DNA of 64,000 bases from Brachybacterium sacelli (lineage in GTDB: Bacteria; Actinomycetota; Actinomycetes; Actinomycetales; Dermabacteraceae): the NCBI RefSeq assembly GCF_017876545.1, contig NZ_JAGIOD010000001.1:2232001-2296000 (forward strand), written 5' to 3'. The position numbers and the translations under genes are program-made. The notes under the pieces are model-generated. The model searched no databases, was not told the origin of the DNA, and saw only the letters and a list, made by a program, of their open reading frames with translations. The number at the start of each line of letters is the position of its first letter. The stretch's first letter is position 1. Of the stretch, positions 18,866 to 26,431 are shown in pieces.

Positions 18866-19977
18866 GCATCACCCCCTTCGATGCCGACCGCCCGCCCGAA
18901 GAGCCCCGGCGACCCCGTTCCGGCACCGGTCGCACCCGCCGACGACGCCGCACCCTGGGGCGGCTCGGCAGCACCGACGGGGGGCGCGAGCAGGCCGTCG
19001 TCGAGGACGTCGAGGTCGACCCCCACGACTCGTACTACGGCCGGCCCGTGGTCAAGGCGCCGCCGTGGCGCGGCCCGATCGCCGTGTACCTCTTCCTCGG
19101 CGGCCTCGCGGGCGGATCCGGGATGCTCGCCACCGGCGCTCAGCTCACCGGTCGGCCGACGCTGCGGCGCAACTCCCGGTTCGTGGCGCTGGGCGCGCTG
19201 GGCGTCGGCACCGTCGCGCTGATCGAGGACCTCGGCCGCCCCGAGCGGTTCCTGCACATGATGCGCACCGTCAAGGTCACCTCGCCGATGAGCCTGGGCA
19301 CCTGGATCCTCACCGGCTTCGGGGCCGCCTCGGGCATGGTCGCAGCGGTGGAGGCCGACCACCTCACGGGCCGGCGGATCCCGCTGGGCCGCCTGCGTCC
19401 GCTGCTGCGCGCCACGGAGACCCCCGCGGCGCTCGCCCAGGCCACCCTCGGCTCGGTCCTCGCCTCCTACACCGGTGCCCTGCTCGGGGACACGGCGGTC
19501 CCCACCTGGGCCGCCTCCCGCAAGCACCTCTCGACGCTGTTCGTCTCCTCGGCCTCCCTCGCCGCGGGAGGCGCCGCGATGGTCACCGCCCCGGTGGCCG
19601 AATCGCGCCCTGCCCGGCTGCTCGCGGCCGCCGGCGTGGTCGGCGACGTGACGTCGATGCGCGCGATGAAGGCCTCGATGCATCCCCTCGAGGCCGAGCC
19701 GCTCGAGATCGGCCGGCCCGGCACCCTGCTGCGGTGGGCGGAGCGGCTGGCCGTCGCGGGAGGGATCGGCGCGGTGCTCGGCGGGCGCAGCCGTGTGGTC
19801 TCCGCGGCGAGCGGGGCCGTCCTGCTGACCGCCTCCGCGCTCACCCGCTTCGGCGTGCTCGAGGCGGGGCTGGAGTCCGTGAAGGACCCGCGACGTGTCA
19901 TCGAGCCGCAGAGGGCCCGCCTGGCCGCTCGGCGGGCAGGCGGACGGACCGACGACTCGATCACCACCGTCGGCTGA
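18862..19977 (+). CDS. nrfD: NrfD/PsrC-family membrane subunit of formate dehydrogenase
   Basis: A 371-residue protein with a 65-residue charged N-terminus, rich in Arg and Pro, and then about eight hydrophobic segments. The first is VYLFLGGLAGGSGMLATGAQL, a hallmark of NrfD-like quinone-interacting subunits. RPERFLHMMRTVKVTSPMSLGTW is also diagnostic. It should accept electrons from the Fe-S subunit and reduce menaquinone in the membrane, replacing the cytochrome b subunit of E. coli-type Fdh. The GTG start overlaps the upstream stop. A short perfect palindrome follows the stop codon. Confidence 0.9.
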   Translation: MSITPFDADRPPEEPRRPRSGTGRTRRRRRTLGRLGSTDGGREQAVVEDVEVDPHDSYYGRPVVKAPPWRGPIAVYLFLGGLAGGSGMLATGAQLTGRPTLRRNSRFVALGALGVGTVALIEDLGRPERFLHMMRTVKVTSPMSLGTWILTGFGAASGMVAAVEADHLTGRRIPLGRLRPLLRATETPAALAQATLGSVLASYTGALLGDTAVPTWAASRKHLSTLFVSSASLAAGGAAMVTAPVAESRPARLLAAAGVVGDVTSMRAMKASMHPLEAEPLEIGRPGTLLRWAERLAVAGGIGAVLGGRSRVVSAASGAVLLTASALTRFGVLEAGLESVKDPRRVIEPQRARLAARRAGGRTDDSITTVG

Positions 19978-19993
19978 CCGCGACCGGTCGCGG
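19978..19993. terminator. 16-bp perfect palindrome between convergent nrfD and selD
   Basis: CCGCGACC directly abuts GGTCGCGG immediately after the nrfD stop, with no U-tract. It may terminate the fdh operon and selD; the short stem keeps confidence low. Confidence 0.4.
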
Positions 19994-20001
19994 CGGGCCG
20001 C

Positions 20002-21015
20002 TCAGCGCACTTCGATGCCGGATCCCTCGACGGTCTCGCCGATGATCGGGTGACCGGGGACCTCGCCGACCACCAGCAGTCCACCGGAGGTCTGCGCATC
20101 GGCCAGCAGCAGCAGATCGTCCTGGGTGATGCCGGCTCCCGCTCGTACATGGTCCCGGACCCAGTCGAGGTTCCGTCGGGTCCCGCCGGAGACGTACCCG
20201 TCCCGCAGCGCCTCGGCGGCCCCGTCGATCAGCGGCACGGCCCCGCGCTCGAGGACCGCACCGACCCCGGAGGCCCGGGTCATCTTGTGCAGGTGGCCCA
20301 GCAGCCCGAAGCCCGTCACGTCGGTCGCGGCCCGCGCCCCGGCCGACAGCGCGGCCCGCGCCGCGTCGCGGTTCAGCGCGGTCATGGTCTCCACGGCGGC
20401 TGCCGAGACCTCACCGGTGGATTTCATCCGGTTGTTCAGCAGTCCCACCCCGAGCGGCTTGGTCAGCGTCAGCGGGAGGCCGGGGCGCGCCGCATCGTTG
20501 CGCAGCAGCCGGTCCGGGTCCGCGGTGCCGGTGACGGCCATGCCGTACTTCGGCTCCGGATCGTCGACGGAATGGCCGCCGACGACGGGGACACCCGCCT
20601 GCTGCGCGACGGCGAGACCGCCGGCGAGCACCTGCCGCAGCAGCTCGAGGGGCAGCACGCCCCGCGGCCACCCCACCAGGTTGATCGCCACGACCGGATC
20701 CCCGCCCATCGCGTAGATGTCCGAGAGGGCGTTGGCGGCGGCGATGCGCCCCCAGTCGTACGGGTCATCGACCACCGGGGTGAAGAAGTCCGCGGTCGAG
20801 AGCACGGCGGTGCCCTCGGAGATCCGCACCGCGGCGGCGTCGTCCCCGTCCTCCAGCCCCACGATCACGGAGTCGTCCTCCTGCCCGGCCAGGGCGCTGA
20901 CCACCTCCTCGAGCTCACCCGGCGGGATCTTGGAGGCGCAGCCGCCGCCGTGGGCCATCGTCGTCAGACGGATCGCCGGTGTGCTCGGGACCGGGGTGAT
21001 CGGGGAGTCGCTCAT
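20002..21015 (-). CDS. selD: selenide, water dikinase (selenophosphate synthetase)
   Basis: A 337-residue SelD that makes selenophosphate from selenide and ATP, the selenium donor for Sec-tRNA synthesis. The N-terminal catalytic stretch is HGGGCASKIPP: the essential Cys matches E. coli Cys17, but the second cysteine of the usual Cys-x-Cys is Ser. The next landmarks are the metal-binding Asp in STADFFTPVVDDPYDWGRIAA, NALSDIYAMGG, VVGGHSVDDPEPKYG and TDVTGFGLLGHL. It is transcribed away from the tRNA-Sec gene and convergent with the fdh operon. This is the cysteine form, so its own synthesis does not depend on selenium. Confidence 0.96.
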   Translation of the reverse strand: MSDSPITPVPSTPAIRLTTMAHGGGCASKIPPGELEEVVSALAGQEDDSVIVGLEDGDDAAAVRISEGTAVLSTADFFTPVVDDPYDWGRIAAANALSDIYAMGGDPVVAINLVGWPRGVLPLELLRQVLAGGLAVAQQAGVPVVGGHSVDDPEPKYGMAVTGTADPDRLLRNDAARPGLPLTLTKPLGVGLLNNRMKSTGEVSAAAVETMTALNRDAARAALSAGARAATDVTGFGLLGHLHKMTRASGVGAVLERGAVPLIDGAAEALRDGYVSGGTRRNLDWVRDHVRAGAGITQDDLLLLADAQTSGGLLVVGEVPGHPIIGETVEGSGIEVR

Positions 21016-21151
21016 GGACCGAGCCTACGAGGTCCTTCCCGAATCCGCAGGTGGGACGGTGGTATGTGGGCGGACAGTCGGATAGTCTCGGAACCGTTGC
21101 CGGTTCGAGGTGCTCCTTCCGAGATCGCCATGGCCGGCACCATTGATGCAT

Positions 21152-21243
21152 GGAGGCGTACGCGTCCTGGTGGGCGCCCCGGTCTTCAAAACCGGTGAGA
21201 CCGAGCATCTCGGTCTGGCGGGTTCGATTCCCGTCCGCCTCCG
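21152..21243 (+). tRNA. selC: tRNA-Sec (anticodon TCA)
   Basis: A 92-base tRNA with all hallmarks of bacterial tRNA-Sec. The D-stem is 6 bp (GCGTCC/GGGCGC) closing a 4-base loop TGGT. The anticodon loop is CTTCAAA with anticodon TCA at 21186-21188. The long variable arm has an 8-bp stem (AGACCGAG/CTCGGTCT) and the T-arm is GCGGG-TTCGATT-CCCGT. Eight acceptor positions are present (GGAGGCGT with CCGCCTCC), but the eighth pair is a T-C mismatch. The discriminator is G and no CCA is encoded. It sits just ahead of selA. Confidence 0.96.
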
Positions 21244-21273
21244 CCGACTCCGCGCCGCCCGAGGAGGTTCGCC

Positions 21274-22629
21274 GTGATCCAGGAACCGGAGGGCCAGGAC
21301 GCGACCGGGGATCCGCGGCGCCGCATCCCGCGCACGGATGACCTGCTCGCCCATCCGCAGGTCGCCCGCGCGAGCGGCACCCTGAGCGACCGGGTCGTGC
21401 GCGACCTCGTCCATGCCGCACAGGACCGCGCCCGGGCCGGCGAGATCAGCCCCGAGCAGGTGCTCGACGAGGTCCTCACCGCCCTCGGGGAGCGCTGCGC
21501 CTCCTCGCTGCGCCCGGTGCTGAACGCGACCGGTGTCATCGTCCACACCAACCTCGGCCGCGCCCCGCTGTCCACCGCTGCCCGGGCCGCGCTGCAGGAC
21601 GCCGCGGGCTGCACCGACGTCGAGTTCGACCTGGCCACCGGGGCTCGCGCCCGCCGCGGCGCCGGCGCCCGGGCAGCGCTGCTGGCGGCATGTCCCGCCG
21701 CGGAGGACGCCCTCGTGGTCACCAACGGCGCCGCCGCCCTCGTGCTGGCCACCACCGCTCTGGCCGGCACCGGCGAGGTGGTGCTCGGCCGCGGCGAGAT
21801 GATCGAGATCGGGGCCGGGTTCCGTCTGCCCGATCTCATCACCTCCACCGGGGCCGTACTCCACGAGGTCGGCACCACCAACCGCACGCACCTGGCCGAC
21901 TACGAGCAGGCGCTCGGGCCCAACACCGGCTGCGTGCTGCGGATCCACACCAGCAACTACCGCATCATCGGCTTCACCAGCGAGGTCCCTCTCGCCCAGC
22001 TCGCCGGGCCGTGCCGCACCGCGGGCATCCCTCTGGTCGCCGATCTCGGCAGCGGCCTGCTCGCCCCCGAGCCGCGCCTGCCCGCGGAACCCGATGCCGA
22101 TACCGCCCTGCGCGCTGGCGCGGACCTCGTCCTCGCCAGCGGCGACAAGCTCCTCGGCGGGCCCCAGGCCGGCATCCTGCTGGGCAGCTCCGAGCTCATC
22201 TCCCGCCTCGCCCGCCATCCTCTGGCCCGCGCGGTCCGCGCGGACAAGCTCACCCTGGCCGCTCTCGAGGCCACCGTCACCGGCCCCGCCCCGCCCGTGC
22301 TCACGGCCCTGCGCCTCGACGCGGAGGAGCTGCGCGAGCGCACCGTCCGCCTCGCCGAGCGGACGGGCGGACGGCTCGTCGAGCACGACGGTCGCGTCGG
22401 CGGCGGGGGAGGGGCCGAGGTGCCGCTGCCCGGCTGGGCCGTCGCCCTCGAGCCCGAGCTCGCCGGAGAGCTGCGCACGGGCGAGCACGCGGTCGTGGCC
22501 ACGGTGCGCGAGGACGCCTGCCTGCTCGATCTGCGGTGCATCTCCGAGGAGGAGGACGACACCGTGATCGCCGCCGTCGAAGCGGCCCGCGCCCACGTCG
22601 CGTCCCCGCGCCCGGAGCCGCCGCGATGA
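21274..22629 (+). CDS. selA: L-seryl-tRNA(Sec) selenium transferase
   Basis: This 451-residue PLP enzyme converts Ser-tRNA(Sec) to Sec-tRNA(Sec) using selenophosphate. The PLP lysine is Lys292 in [14 protein letters not shown]. Other family marks are [18 protein letters not shown] near residue 90, [14 protein letters not shown], and [11 protein letters not shown]. The N-terminal domain that binds tRNA-Sec is present ([19 protein letters not shown]). It begins with GTG after a perfect AGGAGG site, 30 bases past the tRNA-Sec gene, and overlaps selB by 4 bases. Confidence 0.97.
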   Translation: MIQEPEGQDATGDPRRRIPRTDDLLAHPQVARASGTLSDRVVRDLVHAAQDRARAGEISPEQVLDEVLTALGERCASSLRPVLNATGVIVHTNLGRAPLSTAARAALQDAAGCTDVEFDLATGARARRGAGARAALLAACPAAEDALVVTNGAAALVLATTALAGTGEVVLGRGEMIEIGAGFRLPDLITSTGAVLHEVGTTNRTHLADYEQALGPNTGCVLRIHTSNYRIIGFTSEVPLAQLAGPCRTAGIPLVADLGSGLLAPEPRLPAEPDADTALRAGADLVLASGDKLLGGPQAGILLGSSELISRLARHPLARAVRADKLTLAALEATVTGPAPPVLTALRLDAEELRERTVRLAERTGGRLVEHDGRVGGGGGAEVPLPGWAVALEPELAGELRTGEHAVVATVREDACLLDLRCISEEEDDTVIAAVEAARAHVASPRPEPPR

Positions 22630-24413
22630 AGCAGGTGGTCGCGACCGCCGGGCACGTCGACCATGGCAAGTCCACCCTGATCCATGCACTGACCGGCACC
22701 GACCCGGACCGTCTGGGCGAGGAGAAGCAGCGGGGGCTGACCATCGAGCTCGGGTTCGCCTGGATGGAGCTGCCGTCCGGCGAGGTGTCCTTCGTCGACG
22801 TCCCCGGGCACGAGCGGTTCCTGGGCACCATGCTGGCCGGTCTCGGCCCCTCTCCGCTCGTGTGCTTCGTGATCGCGGCCGACGAGGGCTGGTGCGCCCA
22901 GTCCGGCGACCACCGTGACGCTCTCGCCGCTCTCGGCCTCGACCAGGGTCTGCTCGTGATCACCCGCACCGACCTCGCCCCCGGGCGAGCGGACACCGTT
23001 CTCGCCGAGGCTCGCGCCGAACTGGCCGGGACCGGTCTCGCCGACGCCCCGGCCGTCGCCGTCTCCGCCGTGACGGGTGACGGGCTCCCGGCGCTGTGCG
23101 CCCTGCTCGACGAGGTCGTGCGCCGCGCCCCGGAGCCCTCCGCTGCACAGCGGGTACGGCTGTGGGTGGACCGCTCCTTCACCATCGCCGGTGCCGGGAC
23201 CGTGGTCACCGGGACGCTACCGGCCGGGACCCTCACCCGAGGAGACCCCCTGGAGCTGGCCGGAGCACGGCGCGGGCGAGACGCCGTGGTGCGCGGCCTG
23301 CAGACCCGCGGCGGGCCGGTGGGCTCGCTCGGCCCGGTCAGCCGCGCCGCGGTGAACCTGCGAGGGACCCCCGCCGAGGACATCGGGCGTGGGGATGCTC
23401 TGCTCACCCCGGGGGCGTGGGAGCTCTGCGGGGTGCTCGACGTGCGCCGCGCGAGCGGGGAGGGGTACGACGACACGCCGGCGCAGCTCATGGTCCATGT
23501 CGGCACCGCCGCCGTCCCGGCGCGGGTGCGACCGCTGGGCGCCGACCACGCGCGCCTCACCCTGGACCGGCCGCTCCCGCTGGCGGTCGGGGATCGTCTG
23601 GTCCTGCGAACCACCAGCAGCAGAGCGGTGCGCGGTGGTGCGCTGGTCCTCGACGTCGACCCGCCGAGCCTCGATCGCCGAGGCGACGGCCACCGGCGGG
23701 CGCTCACGCTCGAGGCGATGCCACCGGAGGGAGACGTCCGCACCGAGGTGGCCCGCCGCAGGGCGATGCGCGAGAACGCCTTGGTCCGCGCCGGGATCGC
23801 CGTCCCCGCCCCGCTCCCGTCACCAGTGCAGCGCCGCGGCGAGTGGCTCGTGGACACCTCCGCGCTGCAGGCCTGGTCGCGTCGTCTGCGTGAAGTCGTC
23901 GTCGCGGATCGGGAGGCCGACCCGCTGTCACCGGGTCTGCCGCGCAAGGCCGCCGTCGACGCCCTCGACCTCCCCGATCCTGCCCTGCTGGATGCGGTCG
24001 TCGACGCCGCCGGGCTGCACCGGGGCGAGGGACGCGTGCGCGAGGCGGCCGAGACCGGTCCCCTGGGCGAGGCCGAGCCCGCGGTGCGCCGGCTCGAGCA
24101 GAGCCTCGGAGAACATCCCTTCGAGGCTCCCGAGGCCGATCACCTCCTCGCCCTGGGTCTGGGACCGCGTGAGCTCGCCGCCGCCGCCCGGCAGGGCCGG
24201 CTGCTGCGCCTTCCCGGGGAGGTGATCCTGCTCCCCACGGCACCGGCCCTGGCCATGCGAGAGCTCGCCCGCCTGCCGCAGCCGTTCACGACCTCGCAGG
24301 CCCGCCAGGCGCTGAGCACCACCCGGCGCATCGCGATCCCCCTGCTCGAGCACCTCGACGCCCGCGGCTGGACCCGCCGTCCCGACCCGGGGCACCGGGA
24401 GGTCGTGCGCTGA
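22626..24413 (+). CDS. selB: selenocysteine-specific translation elongation factor
   Basis: A 595-residue SelB. The EF-Tu-like GTPase domain has GHVDHGKST (G1, residues 9-17), [12 protein letters not shown] (switch), DVPGHERFL (G3) and VITRTDL in the G4 position. Two beta-barrel domains follow. The C-terminal 230 residues form the winged-helix repeats that hold the SECIS RNA, ending near [17 protein letters not shown]. It brings Sec-tRNA to the ribosome at UGA codons followed by a SECIS hairpin, here the one in fdhG. The ATG overlaps the selA stop, and a hairpin terminator follows at once. Confidence 0.97.
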   Translation: MKQVVATAGHVDHGKSTLIHALTGTDPDRLGEEKQRGLTIELGFAWMELPSGEVSFVDVPGHERFLGTMLAGLGPSPLVCFVIAADEGWCAQSGDHRDALAALGLDQGLLVITRTDLAPGRADTVLAEARAELAGTGLADAPAVAVSAVTGDGLPALCALLDEVVRRAPEPSAAQRVRLWVDRSFTIAGAGTVVTGTLPAGTLTRGDPLELAGARRGRDAVVRGLQTRGGPVGSLGPVSRAAVNLRGTPAEDIGRGDALLTPGAWELCGVLDVRRASGEGYDDTPAQLMVHVGTAAVPARVRPLGADHARLTLDRPLPLAVGDRLVLRTTSSRAVRGGALVLDVDPPSLDRRGDGHRRALTLEAMPPEGDVRTEVARRRAMRENALVRAGIAVPAPLPSPVQRRGEWLVDTSALQAWSRRLREVVVADREADPLSPGLPRKAAVDALDLPDPALLDAVVDAAGLHRGEGRVREAAETGPLGEAEPAVRRLEQSLGEHPFEAPEADHLLALGLGPRELAAAARQGRLLRLPGEVILLPTAPALAMRELARLPQPFTTSQARQALSTTRRIAIPLLEHLDARGWTRRPDPGHREVVR

Positions 24414-24414
24414 G

Positions 24415-24436
24415 CCGGACCGTCTGCGCGGTCCGG
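24415..24436. terminator. 8-bp hairpin terminator after selB
   Basis: CCGGACCG and CGGTCCGG enclose 6 bases directly after the selB stop. The next, convergent gene ends at 24437, so the hairpin serves both directions. Confidence 0.65.
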
Positions 24437-24916
24437 TCAGCGGTGCCCGTCGAGCCAGGCGCGGTGCCCGGCCAGCAGCGCGTTCTGCGCCGCGGAATGG
24501 TCCGGGGCGCCCATCAGCGAGACCGGTGAGGTCCGCGATTCCCACAGCGCGTGCACCTCTCGGTGCGATCCGTCGCGCAGCTGCACGATCGCCACGCAGC
24601 GGGGGTCACCCGCGGGAGGAGGGAGCAGCCGATGGACCTGGTCCCAGCGCAGGGAGCGCGTCGCGCCGAGGAAGCCGGACCAGGTGGCGCCGTGTTCGTC
24701 GACCCGCAGACGGGACCGTCTGGCTCCCCACAGCACGAACGCCCCGCCCCCGAGGGCGAGCAGGGCCGGCAGGAACAGGGCGAGGAAGCCCGGGGCCTGC
24801 AGGACGATCGACAGCACGATCGCCGTGATCCCCGCTCCGACGCCGATCAGCATCACCATCGGCCCGACGATCACGGTGTTGACGCGCGATCCGGTGCCGC
24901 GGATGGTCTGCTGCAT
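24437..24916 (-). CDS. small membrane protein with PH-like C-terminal domain, function unknown
   Basis: This 159-residue protein has two hydrophobic segments between residues 14 and 65 (VIVGPMVMLIGVGAGITAIVL and FLALFLPALLALGGGAFVLWG). A cytoplasmic domain of about 90 residues follows, with a RLRVDEHGATWSGFLGATRSLRWDQVHRL pattern, resembling the bacterial PH-domain proteins that follow two membrane spans. I do not recognise a specific family. It is divergent from the WXG100-like gene at 25091 across 174 bases, so the two could share a regulatory region. The last 40 residues are hydrophilic. Confidence 0.7.
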   Translation of the reverse strand: MQQTIRGTGSRVNTVIVGPMVMLIGVGAGITAIVLSIVLQAPGFLALFLPALLALGGGAFVLWGARRSRLRVDEHGATWSGFLGATRSLRWDQVHRLLPPPAGDPRCVAIVQLRDGSHREVHALWESRTSPVSLMGAPDHSAAQNALLAGHRAWLDGHR

Positions 24917-25090
24917 GGGGCCTCCTGCGACGCGTGCACGGGTGAATCGGGATCCGGGACCCGGAGGCGCTGCGCGACCGGTCCGCGAGGACCACCCTAT
25001 GGGTAGTCCTCCCCATGGGCACGACGGCGCGATCGCCGTACTCTGATCTCCACGTCAGGGGCAGCGGAGTAACGGACGAGGGGAGCGGTC

Positions 25091-26401
25091 GTGGCCGGGT
25101 TCTACGGAGGCGACACCGAGCAGATGCGCCGGCACGCCCAGGCGTGCACGCGCGGTGCGCAGAGACTGTCGGACCTAGTCTCGACCGCGCAGTCCGCGAT
25201 CGACGGCGCCGCCTGGGAGGGTCCGGACGCCGACGCCTTCCGCGAGCGCTGGCACGGCACCGTCATGCCCGACCTGCTCGCGCGGGGCGAGGACGTGGAC
25301 CACCGCGCTCGCGAGCTCGAGCAGCATGCCGAGCAGCAGGACCAGACCTCGGGCGGTGACGACGGCGGCTTCTTCGACATCATCGCCGACCTGCTGCCCG
25401 GCGGTCCGTTCGGCCCGCTGCTGCCGCTGCCCGCGTTCCCCGGTGATCCGCTGGGGCCGAGCCGAATCGATGCTCTCCAGCACCTGCTCGGCATAGGGTC
25501 CGTCCCCGGAGACGGCGAGGGGCCGTATTTCTACGGCGATGAGGAATACGGTCCCGGTGGCGCCGCCTCGGACTCCCGTCCGGTCGGGGCCCAGTCGGCC
25601 GGGGACTCCCACTGGGACGGTCGCGAGATCGAGAACGATGCCGGCTACGTCGACGGATACGCGAACACGCGAGCCAGCTACGGCGCCAACACCACGACGG
25701 ACGCCGAGGGGAACACGACCCGCACGATCGGAGCCCGGGCCGGCGCCGAGATCGGGTACGAGGAACAGCTGAACCTGCCCGGCGGGTTCACGCTGGGATC
25801 CGACGGTCGCCTCGGGGCCGAGGCCTACAGCGAGGCGGGAGTGACCTACGGCCCGGACGGGTTCAGCGCCGGAGCGTCCGGCAGCGCCGGGGTCTACGGG
25901 GACATCAGCGCGACCCTGGCGGGGCCGTACGGGGCGAGCCAGACCATCGGAGCGAATGGTTACGCCGGTGCTGAAGCCCATGCGAACGCGTACTCGCACG
26001 TCACCCGCAACGAGGACGGTGACGTCAACGGCTGGACCTTCGGTGCCGATGCAGGTGCGTTCGCTGGTGCGAAGGCCGAGGCGGACTTCTCCGGGACCTC
26101 TCCCGGGGGATGGTTCAGCTCGTCGGCGTCCGCGGGCGTGGAAGCGGGCGCGGGCGTCGGCGGGAGCTTCGGCGGGACGGTCTCGACCGATGAGGTCGGC
26201 GTCGCCGTCGGCGGCGATGTCGCCGCCGCCCTGGGCGTCAACGCGGACCTCTCGTTCTCGGTCCACCCGAACGAGATCGTCAACGACATCACCCCCGGCG
26301 ACTACGACCTCGACGACGCGATCGGCGACGCCTCGGGTGCGTTCGAGGGGGCGAAGGACGCCGTCGGCGATGCGGTCAGCGGCATGAACCCCTTCGACTG
26401 A
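25091..26401 (+). CDS. WXG100-like N-terminal domain with long Gly/Ala-rich C-terminal region
   Basis: A 436-residue protein without a classical signal peptide. Residues 1-90 are a helical hairpin of the WXG100/ESX type with the turn at Trp42-Glu-Gly44 followed by PDADAFRERW. A Gly/Pro/Asp linker comes next. Residues about 180-400 are a low-charge, Gly/Ala/Ser/Thr-rich region with alternating small and aromatic residues (such as ARAGAEIGYEEQLNLPGG), suggesting repeated beta-hairpins. The layout suggests a type VII-secreted effector or surface protein; no toxin domain is recognised and no Ecc genes are in the window. The start is a GTG after GAGGGGAGCGG. A second protein with the same N-terminal pattern is encoded at 51290-52825. 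Confidence 0.72.
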   Translation: MAGFYGGDTEQMRRHAQACTRGAQRLSDLVSTAQSAIDGAAWEGPDADAFRERWHGTVMPDLLARGEDVDHRARELEQHAEQQDQTSGGDDGGFFDIIADLLPGGPFGPLLPLPAFPGDPLGPSRIDALQHLLGIGSVPGDGEGPYFYGDEEYGPGGAASDSRPVGAQSAGDSHWDGREIENDAGYVDGYANTRASYGANTTTDAEGNTTRTIGARAGAEIGYEEQLNLPGGFTLGSDGRLGAEAYSEAGVTYGPDGFSAGASGSAGVYGDISATLAGPYGASQTIGANGYAGAEAHANAYSHVTRNEDGDVNGWTFGADAGAFAGAKAEADFSGTSPGGWFSSSASAGVEAGAGVGGSFGGTVSTDEVGVAVGGDVAAALGVNADLSFSVHPNEIVNDITPGDYDLDDAIGDASGAFEGAKDAVGDAVSGMNPFD

Positions 26402-26408
26402 ACGCCCC

Positions 26409-26428
26409 CGGACCGGATCTCGGGTCCG
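26409..26428. terminator. short hairpin between convergent WXG-like gene and valS
   Basis: CGGACC pairs with GGTCCG around an 8-base loop, positioned between two convergent stop codons only 30 bases apart. Confidence 0.5.
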
Positions 26429-26431
26429 TGC

